A stretch of 64,000 bases of DNA, taken from Strigamia acuminata. Taxonomy: Eukaryota > Arthropoda > Chilopoda > Geophilomorpha > Linotaeniidae. The DNA lies in NCBI GenBank assembly GCA_949358305.1, contig OX442315.1, forward strand, positions 31,646,427-31,710,426, read 5' to 3'. Positions 35,064-45,473 of this stretch are shown piece by piece (positions within the stretch are counted from its first letter, which is position 1; every line of letters starts with the position of its first letter). The position numbers were made by a program, and so were the translations under genes. Below the pieces are notes generated by a model, which was not told the origin of the DNA, ran no database searches, and saw only the letters and a program-made list of their open reading frames with translations.

Positions 35064-35130
35064 TACTGTTCATATCCCCCCTGCTTTCATTTACACATGT
35101 TTCAGCTTGCAATGACTATTGACAAGTAAG

Positions 35131-35628
35131 TTAAAATAACTTGCTGCATTTGAAAAGTCTAGTCATATTTGAACAACAATTATGAAGTTTAACTGCAATA
35201 AATTTAGAAAGCTTGCTTAAAACAAATTCTAACTTACCGGTAATTTCAATTCCTTCGAATTTGAATGTTTCGCCAGCAGAATTCGCAGAGAATGCTTCAT
35301 CGTTTTTCAGTCTCCAGACGGTAAAATGTTCCAAAAAATCATTTTCTACGCACTAAAAAAAATTATTTTAAAATTAAATAAATAAAAATTAAAAAATTAA
35401 ATAAATAAAAATTAAAAAATTAAATAAATAAAAATTAAAAAATTAAATAAATAAAAATTAAAAAATTAAATAAATAAAAATTAAAAAATTAAATAAATAA
35501 AAATTAAAAAATTAAATTAAAAGAAAATTACCTGCAATCTTGAATCGTTTGGATTTCTGTACGTACACCTCGAGTTCCGGACGCGGACCAATCGGTTCAC
35601 TTTCGGCATGTATCGGTGATTGATTCAT
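35131..35628 (-). CDS. small unidentified three-exon protein, 88 residues
   Basis: Minus-strand exons 35628-35532, 35345-35238 and 35192-35131 have GT-AG introns, both in phase 1, and add up exactly to 89 codons including the stop. The protein runs MNQSPIHAESEPIGPRPELE..., then KSKRFKIAENDFLEHFTVWR, then SANSAGETFKFEGIEI, and ends in a Cys/Lys-rich tail (KLHNCCSNMTRLFKCSKLF). It lies tail-to-tail with VPS13B. I do not recognise a family. The whole gene is duplicated at 45474-46103, where exon 1 is broken by an insertion. The exact phase match of three exons is the main support. Intron 1 contains a minisatellite. Confidence 0.6.
35370..35515 (+). repeat. AT minisatellite, about 24-bp unit
   Basis: About six tandem copies of AAATTAAATAAATAAAAATT inside intron 1 of the minus-strand gene. 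The duplicated locus near 45715-45760 has only about one unit, so the expansion postdates the duplication (or was lost in the copy). Confidence 0.9.
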
Positions 35629-36539
35629 GTTGATGAAATTTTCACTGTTTTAAATTCATCAATGTACATTTTTAATACTTTTTCAATCTCGTACAATTTT
35701 TTTTCGTCCCGTTTGATAGATGAAACAAAAACCAGACATGCCCATATTCATCGTGCCTGGTTTTTGTTATGCCCGCCAAACACGGTCTACAGTTGTAGGC
35801 ATTTTTTTAAATTCAGAGACACGATATAAATAGATACTATTATTATATTATTGAATCGCTTGGAAAAAAAATTTTGAAACTGTAAAAAACAGATATTGTC
35901 GAAAATTTTATGGTTGCAAATTACTTAACTCTAGAAAAACCTGTTACATGGCTGCTGCCAGTTCGAATGCCAACCATTTAGCCATAGCACATACTATGAT
36001 ATATGGTCTTAAGTGGTGCTGCAAGCTCCCATAAATGCCGTTGTCGGCAAGTGGCTGAAAACCAAGCTGCTCAAATCCAATCCTACATGTAGCTGCTCAA
36101 ATCTAGGGTTTCTCCAAATCGGGACTTTTGATAAAACCGGTATTTCGGTATTCAATATTCAAAAAAACGGTAAACGTAATGAAGTAAAATAAATAGCTAC
36201 AATGATAAATATTTTTATTTTAATTGTAATGTTTTAATTGTAATTTTTGTTTATTTTTTTTAAATACGACATTATTTTTTATGGATGTGGGTTGTTATAT
36301 TATCAGGTGTTGGTTTTATTAGTTGAAATTGAAATATTTTTTTTAAATTGATAAATTGAGAGTTTACAAAATATATCGCTCGGCCAGATTATCTTTGGCT
36401 TGCTTGTGTTATTATTTTAGTATTAAATGACTTATTTAATCAACTTAAGGAGAAGTCACTTCTCCTTATCGATATTGAATGCACCTATTGTATAATATGC
36501 TTTGCCAAATTAGAAATAAGTTACCAATAGGATTATCTT
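35629..36539. other. intergenic spacer, partly present three times
   Basis: The part 35629-35930, with a hairpin AAAAACCAGACA ... TGCCTGGTTTTT and the segment ATTCAGAGACA to TTATGGTTGCAAATTA, recurs at about 46104-46405; its end alone recurs at 43568-43695. The rest to 36539 is AT-rich and unexplained. No gene seen. Confidence 0.5.
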
Positions 36540-37187
36540 ATGTTTTACCATTACAAAAGGATACAATTTATTGTTTTTATCAATTGCTTGTGTGTGTTAT
36601 GTGTCGCAGCAGTGGCTGTTCCACCAGATATTTTAGCTGAAACACTTTCTGTGTATAAACGGGCCATGATATTTGTATCGTTTATTTGCATTCTCTTCAT
36701 TATTCAACTTATTTTGACAAATATTTATCAAGTGATGTCCTGTGCAAAGAGCTCCGAGTACAGAGGTCAAAGCCTAATTCATCGAATAGTGAGTATATAT
36801 GTATATTTGCATTTAAAAATGTACATTAAAGGTTACCTTTACTGCCAGTGGTACAATAGATAGAATAGATAGAATACCTAGATAGAATAGATAGATTAAA
36901 TAGAATAGATAGAATAGATAGATGTGTAATTATTTTTTTAGCATTAATTTGTATTCTTTTAGTAATACAAATAATTTACCAAGTACATTACTGTACTACA
37001 AAATGTATTTCATAGTTTATTAAACATTTTTAGCGTTAGAATAGATAAATAGGATAGATAGATAGATAGAATAGATAGATTAGAATAAAATTGTTTTTCT
37101 TATTTTTTGTTCAATTTTATCAAATTATTGATTGTAATAAATTTTTTAAAACTTTTTCAGAACCTCTATAAGCGGATTCTAATATAA
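36540..37187 (+). CDS. putative small membrane protein with two hydrophobic segments
   Basis: Exon 1 (36540-36788) and exon 2 (37161-37187) join across a 372-bp GT-AG intron (ATA|GTGAGT ... TTTTCAG) to give 91 residues. Hydrophobic segments occur at residues 8-27 (IQFIVFINCLCVLCVAAVAV) and 42-60 (AMIFVSFICILFIIQLILT). The first could be a signal peptide or a membrane helix. The tail is short and basic. I do not recognise the family. The second exon is tiny, so the 3' end is uncertain. Confidence 0.4.
36851..37085 (+). repeat. TAGATAGAA/GATA microsatellite tracts
   Basis: Tracts of ATAGATAGAATAGATAGA at about 36855-36920 and 37040-37085, both inside the intron of the preceding gene. A third tract of the same type is at about 37525-37575, and the sequence after it (TTTTTCTTATTTTTTGTTCA) also repeats the sequence after the second tract, so a unit of about 490 bp is locally duplicated. 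Confidence 0.8.
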
Positions 37188-37303
37188 TCGTCTCTGTAGC
37201 AATCAGGAATAAATCGCAAAGAAAGAAATAAGAAAAGCAGACATAAAAGCAGAGATAAAAAGAAATTGGCAAAGCAAGAGAAAAAAAAATGAAGTGGTAG
37301 AAG

Positions 37304-37520
37304 CGAGTGGACTTGCAAGCTGCAGTGGACTTGCAAACACAGAAAGCTGCAGTGGACTTGCAAACACAGAAAGCTGCAGTGGACTTGCAAACACAGAAAG
37401 CTGGAGTGGACTTGCAAACACAGAAAGCTGCAGTAGTGACGAATACGAAAGAGCCAAATACGAAAAAGACGAAAGAGCCGAAAGAGCCAAATACGAAAGA
37501 GCCAAATACGAAAGAGCCAA
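37304..37520 (+). repeat. 27-bp and 15-bp minisatellites
   Basis: Four to five copies of a 27-bp unit with GCTGCAGTGGACTTGCAAAC (37304-37435), followed by copies of a 15-bp unit GAGCCAAATACGAAA (about 37445-37520). Both unit lengths are multiples of three, so all frames stay open. The resulting repetitive peptides on both strands have no other support as proteins. Confidence 0.85.
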
Positions 37521-37575
37521 ATAGCGTTAGAATAGATAAATAGGATAGATAGATAGAATAGATAGATTAGAATAA

Positions 37576-38379
37576 AATGTTTTTTCTTATTTTTTGTTCA
37601 ATTTTATCAAATTATTAATCATTTTTATGGTGACCTCGAGCAAAATAAAAATAGACCAAATTCAAATAATTATATATATAGGATGGAGGCCTACTCCAAA
37701 TCCTTCACAGTCAAGAAGAGCAAAGGCTCAAAGATTTGAATTATATTGGAAATTGGAAATACAAAAAGCAAAAGGAAGGAACATTGTCCACAAACTAATG
37801 AAATTTACAGTAGTCTTTTGGAGATCATAAATGACCTATTTCTGCAAGTTATATTGTATAATATGTATTAGTGAAGTTAATAAAGGTATTTCATTTTGAC
37901 CAATGACGGCAAAGTAATCACACGTGACTATGTTCGCTTCGGCTCGCATGGCATTCTTTGCATTCTGTGGCAAGGCTGCACCGGTTGCCGAACCTGCTGC
38001 TGTTGACGCTCCAGGAAACGATCGAGTAGCAGCCTGCAGAGCTAGAAAACAAGTCATCAAACAGCTTCTGTCTGAAGTTACCTTTTGTAGGTTTGTGATT
38101 ATTTTACTGATTGTCATAAACAAAAGAAAGAATTGGAATGTAAAACACTCCCAGAATAAAATTGTTTTTATTTTTTGTTAAATTTTATCAAATTATTAAT
38201 CATTTTCAATTAACAGACATTCTTCTGTCTGAGCGAGCATTTAATTGTCGTGCTGTTTGCTGTGTGTCTATTCTTTGTTCTGTATTTTGTTTGCAAAGAC
38301 GCTGTAAGATGTGTACACGAATTTTCAAAGGAATAGAGTTTACAGGCTGTTTTCTAAGTTTTTTTTACATAACTTACAT
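37576..38379. other. gene-free stretch
   Basis: A somewhat GC-richer patch at 37925-38090 can be read as MFASARMAFFAFCGKAAP..., but no splice context or second copy supports it as a gene. Otherwise AT-rich. Confidence 0.3.
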
Positions 38380-38600
38380 TTTAGCATGAAGTCAATAGAC
38401 CATCAGTGCACTCTGCAGCGATTTTGCAACTTTAGGATTTCCCATCACATTGGTGCCATATACATTAATTCGAAAATGTTTAAAAAGTTTCTAGATTTTT
38501 TACTTAGAAAATTCTATACCGTGTATAGCAAAGATAGGATAGAATAACACCAGTGCACAAATTGAGCAATGAAAAGGAGAAGAAACATTAAATACTATAA
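38380..38600 (+). repeat. dispersed duplicate A
   Basis: From TTTTAGCATGAAGTCAATAG to GCAATGAAAAGGAGAAGAAAC this sequence recurs with small changes at about 39155-39375. Both copies are bounded by unrelated sequence. No coding potential. Confidence 0.7.
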
Positions 38601-39154
38601 CAAGCCAAAACCAACAAAAGATGAGTTATTGCAAGTTATTGTATAATTTGTATTATATTTCATATTTAAAGTGTATTTCATTTCTCGTATTTCTCAATAA
38701 CCGAATAAATTAACCACGAAGTCGGATCACGACAGCTTGTTTCGTGGCTGCCATCATCAAGCTGTACTAATGAGCTGTTCTCCACTGTCCTCAACAGAAA
38801 GAAGCAGAAATTGTCGAAACCGCCAATCGCTGTATATTCTACTACAACAGAGGCGTGACGACGTTCAAGCACCAGATATGCATTTTTTCCGCCCAAGGAA
38901 CATTTGGGGTTTTGGAAAGCATTTTTGGAAAACAGGCAGGTTTGAGGTTAGCACGGGAAAGGTGGGCGTTTTCAAAGAAAAATCTGCATTCGGCCAAATC
39001 TGAGAAAAACACGATAAGCTAAATTGGTAGTACCTAACCATTGGAACCTCAGAAACAAGAAAAGAGCCAATCCAAGAACAAAAAAAACAGAAAATGATAA
39101 AGACATAATTGCTAGCACTTCAAGAAAGAGAAATGGTATTACACAATTTACGTT

Positions 39155-39375
39155 TTAGCATGATATCAACAGACCATCAGTGCACTGTGCAGTGATTTTG
39201 CAACTTTAGGATTTCCCACCACAGTGTCATATACATTAGTTCAAAAAAGTTTAAAGACTTTCTAGATTTTTTACTTAGAAAATTCTATACGTTGAATAAA
39301 AGTAGCAAAAATAGGATAGAATAACACCAGTGCACAAATTGAGCAATGAAAAGGAGAAGAAACATTACATTCTAC
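39155..39375 (+). repeat. dispersed duplicate B
   Basis: Second copy of the unit at 38380-38600, including the GACCATCAGTGCACT and AGATTTTTTACTTAGAAAAT landmarks. Confidence 0.7.
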
Positions 39376-39614
39376 AACAACTGCCAAAAAAAACATTAAA
39401 TTCGATCACAAGCAAATATTAAATTCAATCAAACCATCGGCAGAATCTAATCTTAATCCAGCTCCTTTGAAATTCTTCATAAATCATTAGTTTGAATGTC
39501 AGCCCATGTGGCAATATAAAGCAATAAAGAGATTAAGAACTACACCCCAATTTTTGCCGTAAGTCGTGCTACAGAAATATAAAAATTAAACAATAAATTG
39601 ATGGCATGTTAGTA

Positions 39615-39820
39615 CACCTGCAAAACACATCCGCAAATGCATTAATGCATTTTTTCATCCACAAATGCATTTTTAATCTGCAAATACATTTTTTCATCTG
39701 CAAATGCATTTTTCATCTGTAAATACATTTTTTCATCTGCAAATACATTTTTTTTCATCTGCAAATGCATTTTTTTTATCTGCAAATGCATTTTTTCCAT
39801 CTGAATATATTTTTTTTTGC
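39615..39820 (+). repeat. CATCTGCAAATGCATTTTTT tandem array, copy 1
   Basis: About nine 19-21 bp units of CATCTGCAAATGCATTTTTT. The array and its downstream flank (TTTATGACAATCCTCTGAG, CACTGATCACTTTGAAAAT) recur in shorter form at 40478-40690. The flank with CCCGTGTTTATGAAACCAAT recurs at about 40170 and 40940, so a segment of roughly 0.8 kb is tandemly duplicated. Confidence 0.8.
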
Positions 39821-40477
39821 TTAAGAATGTTATTTTTGAAGTTTATGACAATCCTCTGAGCCACTGATCACTTTGAAAATAAAAACCAAGTTTCGGAAAT
39901 CAAATCCCAAACTAAACTCACAAGACAAATTCAACTTCAAATGAAAAATTCAAAACAAACTTTGAAAAACCACCAAAACGCTCCAAAAGGCGCATCAAAT
40001 AATATTCTTGCCAAATAAATACTCAACCGCCACTAACTGAAGAAATACAGAAGAAAATACAATTCGAACTAGGCCTATGAGTTAGATCTAAAATGGCGCC
40101 AAACAATACGTAAGAAAATAAATGGATCATTTTTTAGAGAATTCAAACCTGCTAAGAAATTTGCGGAATGTTAATCCCGTGTTTATGAAACCAATCAACC
40201 TTTTGGAAATCAAACCCGAATTGAATAACGTGAAAAACGAACACAGCATCAGAGAAATCACAAAATCTTGCTGTTCACCTCGCCCTAAAAATTTAACAAA
40301 TGATATTAATTTCTGTACGAAAAATATATATTTGGAATTTCATTCCAATTCGAATCAAGATTAGGCCTAAAATGGAATCAAATCGAACAAACCACAATTA
40401 TTTTTTAAATTAAAAAAAAATTCTATCCAATATGAAATACACCTGACGTCTGCCCATGCAGAAAAGAAAAACCACCC

Positions 40478-40600
40478 GCAAATGCATTTTTTCACCAGCA
40501 AATGCATTTCTTCATCTGTAAATGCATTTTTTCATCTGTAAATGCCTTTTTTTCCATCTGTAAATGCATTTTTTTCATCTAAAAATACATTTTTTTTGCT
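40478..40600 (+). repeat. CATCTGCAAATGCATTTTTT tandem array, copy 2
   Basis: Five to six units, followed by the same flank as copy 1 through about 41030. Confidence 0.75.
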
Positions 40601-41150
40601 TGAAAATGTCATTTTTGAAGTTTATGACCATCCACTGATCACTTTGAAAATAAAAACCAAATTTCAGAAATCATTTCAAACTAAAACACTTGATGTCATA
40701 AAAAATGCTCAAATGCTACTACCAATCAAACCAAACATGAAAAACCACCAAAACGCCCCGAAATACTCAGCATATCCACATATCTACAGTTCAGTTCTTA
40801 CTGAAGAAATACAGAAGATAATATATTCCGAACTAGGCCTATAGTAGGCCTAAAATGGGGCCAAGAATGACAAAAGAACAGAAGAAAATAAATTGACCAT
40901 TTTTTCAAAGAAATACTTGCTGTGAAAATCGCGGAAATGTTAATCCCGTGTTTATGAAACCAATCAACCTTTTGAAATACAAATCCAAATTAAATAACGC
41001 GAAAAACGAACAAGCAGTATGTCGACCAGCAAAATCTTGCTTTTCCCCTCGCTCGTGCTGATCGAGACGAAATTACGTGACCGATTATTGTTGAGCGTAT
41101 CGTATTGTTTATAGTAACGTCATAAAATCTCAGTAAAACGACCAAAACAT

Positions 41151-42569
41151 GGGATGGACTAATCGGCAGCTGTCAATCGTCAGCTGTCAGCTGGCAGCTG
41201 GCAGCTGGCAGCTGACGAATCGGATTATGTCGCTAATCCGCAAAAAACGCCGAAACTAATCGGCAGCTGGCAGCTGTCAATCGTCAGCTGCCGCCGATTT
41301 TTGGCTCCGATTTTCGACCGTCAGCTGCGCCGGTTTTTGGCCGACAGCTGCCGGTAGCTGCGTCGGTTTTAGACCGGCAGCTGCGCTGGTTTTGACCGGC
41401 AGCTGGGCCGGTTTTGGGCCGGCAGCTGCGCCGGTTTTTGATCGTCAGTTGCCGGCGATTTTCGATCGTCAGCTGCCGCCGATTTTTGACGTACAGCTGA
41501 CGAATTTTGGTCGGCAGCTGCGCTGGTTTTGACCGGCAGCTGGGCCGGTTTTGGGCCGGCAGCTGCCGGCGATTGATTTTTGGCGGACAGCTGGCGATTT
41601 TTGGTCGGCAGCTGCGCTGGTTTTGACCGGCAGCTGGGCCGGTTTTGGGCTGGCAGCTGCGCCGGTTTTCGATCGTCAGCTGCCGGCGATTTTTGACGTA
41701 CAGCTGACGATTTTTGGCCGGCGATTTTGGCCCGACAGTATTTCATTTCATTTGTAGTATTTATTTCATTTATATTTATTAATTTATATTTGTATTCATT
41801 TATATTCATTTATATTCATTTATATTCATATATATTTATATTCATATTTATTTGTAGTATTTCATTTCATATTTTGTAGTATTTCATGTGTATTTCATAG
41901 CGCTGACGGTCGAAAACCAGCAGCTGACGGTCAAAAATTGTCGCAACTGCCACTCGAAAATCGACGCAGCTGCCCATCTAAAACCGGCGCAGCTGCCGGT
42001 CAAATACACGATCGAAAATGCTGCCATCAAATTCAAAAATCGTCAGCTGTACGTCAAAAACCGGCGGCAGCTGTCGGCCAAAAATCGGCGCATTAGTCCG
42101 CCAAAAATCGTGGCAGCTGCCGGTGAAAAATCGTCAGCTGCCGGCCAAAAACCGGCAGCTGTTGTCGGGCAAGAATCGGCGCATTAGTCCGCCAAAAATC
42201 GTGGCAGCTGCTGGTAAAAAATCGTGGCAGCTGCCGGTGAAAAATCGTCAGCGATCGAAAATCGCCGGCAACTGACGATCGAAAACCGGCGCAGCTGCCG
42301 GCCCAAAACCGGCCCAGCTGCCGGTCAAAACCAGCGCAGCTGCCGGTTTAAAACCGACGCAGCTACCGGCAGCTGTCGGCCAAAAACCGGCGCAGCTGAC
42401 GGTCGAAAATCGGAGCCAAAAATCGGCGGCAGCTGACGATTGACAGCTGCCAGCTGCCGATTAGTTTCGGCGTTTTTTGCGGATTAGCGACATAATCCGA
42501 TTCGTCAGCTGCCAGCTGCCAGCTGCCAGCTGACAGCTGACGATTGACAGCTGCCGATTAGTCCATCCC
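41151..42569. mobile_element. 1.4-kb CAGCTG foldback element with 9-bp target duplication
   Basis: Begins GGGATGGACTAATCGGCAGC and ends with its exact reverse complement. CCAAAACAT is duplicated at both edges (41142-41150 and 42570-42578). Each arm of about 600 bp is a mosaic of CAGCTG motifs (dozens in all) separated by short connectors such as GGCCGGTTTTGG and CGATTTTTGGC. A distinctive TTATGTCGCTAATCCGC block with its mirror lies near each end. The spacer (about 41755-41890) is an AT satellite of ATTCATTTAT type. No transposase. The 9-bp duplication with long repetitive inverted arms suggests a Mutator-like foldback element. Confidence 0.92.
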
Positions 42570-42578
42570 CCAAAACAT

Positions 42579-43076
42579 CGTAGAAATGCACAAAACGCAC
42601 ATTAGGTCGCTGCACTTGCACTGGACTCTATTTTTCTGCTGGGTGAAAAGTCAAGTTGAATTTGACAACCATGATCTCGAATTATAATTTTCATATTATT
42701 TTTTTGAATAAAATATCAATTTGCACAATTATAATGTGTTTCTTTTGTCAGATTTTTTTTACCCGTGAAAAGGAAAATACCGCATAATAATAAAAAATTT
42801 GTCTTAGGTACTTTTCTCTGGAAAAATGAACTAATTCGTTTAAAATTGGCAAAAACTCAAATTGTACTACCGTACACGTAGTTTGTCAAGTGTTTCATTA
42901 TGGAATTTTATTAAACTGGCAAGCGGTACAGTAGATTTTAACATTTTTGATAGTTTGTGTCGGGTTTCAACGGCTCGTACTGGTTGAAAAAAACATTAGA
43001 AATCAAAATTTTCAAACTTGGCCCAAATTCAAATTATCGCAAACGATAGTGATTTCGAGCGTCAAATTAACACCAT
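42579..43076. other. gene-free stretch
   Basis: AT-rich sequence between the foldback element and the duplicated VPS13B fragment. Nothing recognised. Confidence 0.4.
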
Positions 43077-43537
43077 GTTTGTATGCAAATATTTACTGGC
43101 AGCAGGTGTGCTTCATTCTGCTTAGCGATAGTCTCCGAAGTGAAAAAGTATCCGAAGTTTTGAGAATTACAGCTGACAACTGTATTGTGGTTCACGAACA
43201 GACCCAAAGTAGATGTTTTCCCAAGTTACAAGGATTAAATACGGAACACACCATTCACATTGGCTAAATTCAAGTCGATAACCAGATATAAGCAGAAACG
43301 TTTTGATTACTCAGTTGTTTTAATACCACAAGATCAATGGACTGAAATATTAGAAGAGAAGATGCCTTTTGAATTGTTATTACAGAAAATCAAGGATAAT
43401 GCGTTTTGTGCTATTAAGTTCACTTGTGAAGTATTGTGCTTTGAGCATATCCAACTGTCTGCAAAGCCAATAGCTCTCCATTTAGAAGATTCCTTGCTTT
43501 TGAGACTTTACAACATCTTGTCTGATTTTTTGATCGA
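43077..43537 (+). pseudogene. VPS13B exon 46 fragment (duplicated)
   Basis: Copies 31865-32355 of the functional gene: the peptides ANIYWQQVCFILLSDSLRSE and EDSLLLRLYNILSDFLID recur. It is broken by an extra dinucleotide after IVVH, a short deletion around RIRSRIKYG, an in-frame stop after HIG, and loss of the EIDPISE codons. The copy stops at GATCGAT, where it joins spacer sequence matching 35.8-35.9 kb. Confidence 0.9.
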
Positions 43538-43567
43538 TTACTATTATGGTTCTGTAGAAATTTTTCT

Positions 43568-43695
43568 ATAGACATTTTTTAAATTCAGAGACAGAATATA
43601 AATTGATACTATTATTATATTATTGTATCGTTTGAAAGAAAAAAATTTGATACTGTAAAAAATAGTTTGTCGAAAATTTTATGGTTGCAAATTAG
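43568..43695 (+). repeat. copy of the VPS13B-MTR4 spacer end
   Basis: Matches 35800-35930 and 46275-46405 (ATTCAGAGACA ... ATTGTCGAAAATTTTATGGT). Confidence 0.85.
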
Positions 43696-43784
43696 ACCAC
43701 CGTGGTGTAGGCCTTGATAAGTGTGTCGGGCTGTCTCTATCCGCCTTGTACTTTTTGAATTTAGACTCGTGGTAAGAATTTAGG

Positions 43785-45164
43785 ATGTCCGGTACGTTTG
43801 GAGATCACTTCTTTGACGCGTTCAACAGCGAAAAACAAGAAGAAACAAAACTAAAGAAAAAGGATGTAACTCAAAACCAAGATGCTGTAGCTCAGTAATA
43901 ACAAATTTCGTAAACAAAATACCCAAATAATAAAAGTACACGTGCCGCTTATTGCCTTTCAGGGCTAAAAAATTGATTGATGAAATAATTAATCGAAAAA
44001 CGGAAGAAACCGACGAAAACGATGGCACGGAAAAGAAAAAACAGACGGTAGAAGTGGAAAACGATTTCAAGTAATTTAAATCAAATTAAACGTATCAAAC
44101 GATTATCATAATTGAATTATTTTTCAGATTAACAAACAGGTTGCCTAGAATTCAGATTCATGCAGTTGAATCGGTGGAATCTTGTACACACGAAGTAGGA
44201 ATTTTATCAAGAAATATTAATTTTATTTTATTAAATTATGATTTTGTTAGGTTGCTCTGCCTCCCGATCACACTTATGTTCCGTTGCGATTGCCGATTGA
44301 AAAACCCGTGCGGGAATACCCATTTGTTCTCGATCCATTTCAAAAAGAGGCTATTTTATGCTTGGAAAATAATCAATCTGTTCTTGTCTCCGCACATACC
44401 TCGACCGGAAAAACAGTCGTCGCCGAGTAAGAAAAGAAAAATTAAAATTTGATTTTTATATTTATTATATTCAAAATTGATATATTTTTACTTTTTTAGG
44501 TATGCGGTGGCTATGTCGTTGAAAAATAAACAACGCGTCATCTACACAACTCCAACCAAAGCTCTGAGTAACCAAAAGTATCGTGAATTTCGCGAAGAAT
44601 TCAAAGATGTCGGTCTGATGACGAGTGATGCGACGATCAATCCGTCGGCCAGTTGCCTCATAATGACAACGGAGGTAATAATTATTATGGGATTGGTTTT
44701 ATCGGAATAAATAACATTATTATTATTATTTTTTTCATAGATTTTACGGAGAATGTTGTATCGTGATTCGGAATTGACTCGCGAAGTTGATTGGGTTATT
44801 TTCGATGAAATTCATTACATGAGAGGCAAAAGTGATTATTATTATTTTTTTAAATATTGATATATTATAATTTTGACATTTTGTTTGCAGTTAGAGAAGA
44901 TGTTTGGGAAGAAACGATTGTTCTTTTGCCTGATAATGTGCACTACGTTTTTCTTTCTGTTGCAATTCCAAACGCGAGACAATTTGCCGAATGGATTTGT
45001 CACTTGCACAAACAACCGTGCCACGTAGTTTACACAGATTAAAGTCCCGTGCCTCTCGAACACTACATAGTCCCGGCGGGTGGCGATGGACTGCATTTGG
45101 TTGTGGATGACAACGCAAATTTAAAAAAAAACATATATTAGATTTTGTTGGTTTTTGAAAATAA
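43785..45164 (+). pseudogene. MTR4 helicase, truncated copy A
   Basis: Contains counterparts of exons 1-7 of the MTR4 genes downstream and then ends inside intron 7, where the sequence switches at about 45164 to the VPS13B last exon. Damage: Walker A reads HTSTGKT instead of HTSAGKT, the [10 protein letters not shown] motif reads [10 protein letters not shown], and TAA at 45040-45042 replaces the Tyr after YTD. Everything after helicase motif III (the second RecA domain, arch and ratchet domains) is missing. Splice sites are largely kept, so a short transcript is possible. Confidence 0.9.
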
Positions 45165-45387
45165 TTAGTTGATGTCGATTGTCAAGGAACAAGTGTAGAC
45201 CCAACTCTGCTGCATTTAATTCCTCTTCAAAGACATAGGCGCATTAACGGACAATGAAAGACTCTTCGCTTCGACTTCTCGTACAACTTGTTGAAATTTC
45301 ATGTCACTCCACAATTTAGAAATATTTTTGTTCCTCTCTTTAAAACAGCAAAACAAACTGTTTTGGAAAAAGGATTTTCATTGTAAC
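45165..45387 (+). pseudogene. VPS13B last exon (duplicated, broken)
   Basis: Matches 34188-34415 (LVDVDCQGTS, DPTLLHLIPLQR). A missing base after the QR codons and another near TTWL shift the frame. The downstream 3' flank (TATCTTGGGTTTACTGTTCA) is also copied, without the foldback element present at 34457. Confidence 0.9.
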
Positions 45388-45473
45388 ATGTATAATATTG
45401 TATCTGTTTATCTTGGGTTTACTGTTCATATCCCCCCTACTTTCATGTTTCAGCTTGCAATGACAAGTATGAC

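Noticed and set aside
34487-35112. Open frames such as DPNLRRPKFA repeats
   Set aside because: Translation of the inverted GCGCAAATTTG units of the foldback element, present on both strands.
36851-37575. CRISPR-like array
   Set aside because: The repeats are direct GATA microsatellites and minisatellites without regular unique spacers, in a eukaryotic genome.
37924-38181. 85-codon frame MTMFASARMAFF...
   Set aside because: Slightly GC-rich and superficially protein-like, but it runs into AT-rich noise, has no clear splice partner and no second copy to test it.
41369-42436. Open frames of about 70-146 codons over the CAGCTG arms
   Set aside because: Periodic peptides produced by the repeat in several frames on both strands, inside a transposable element.
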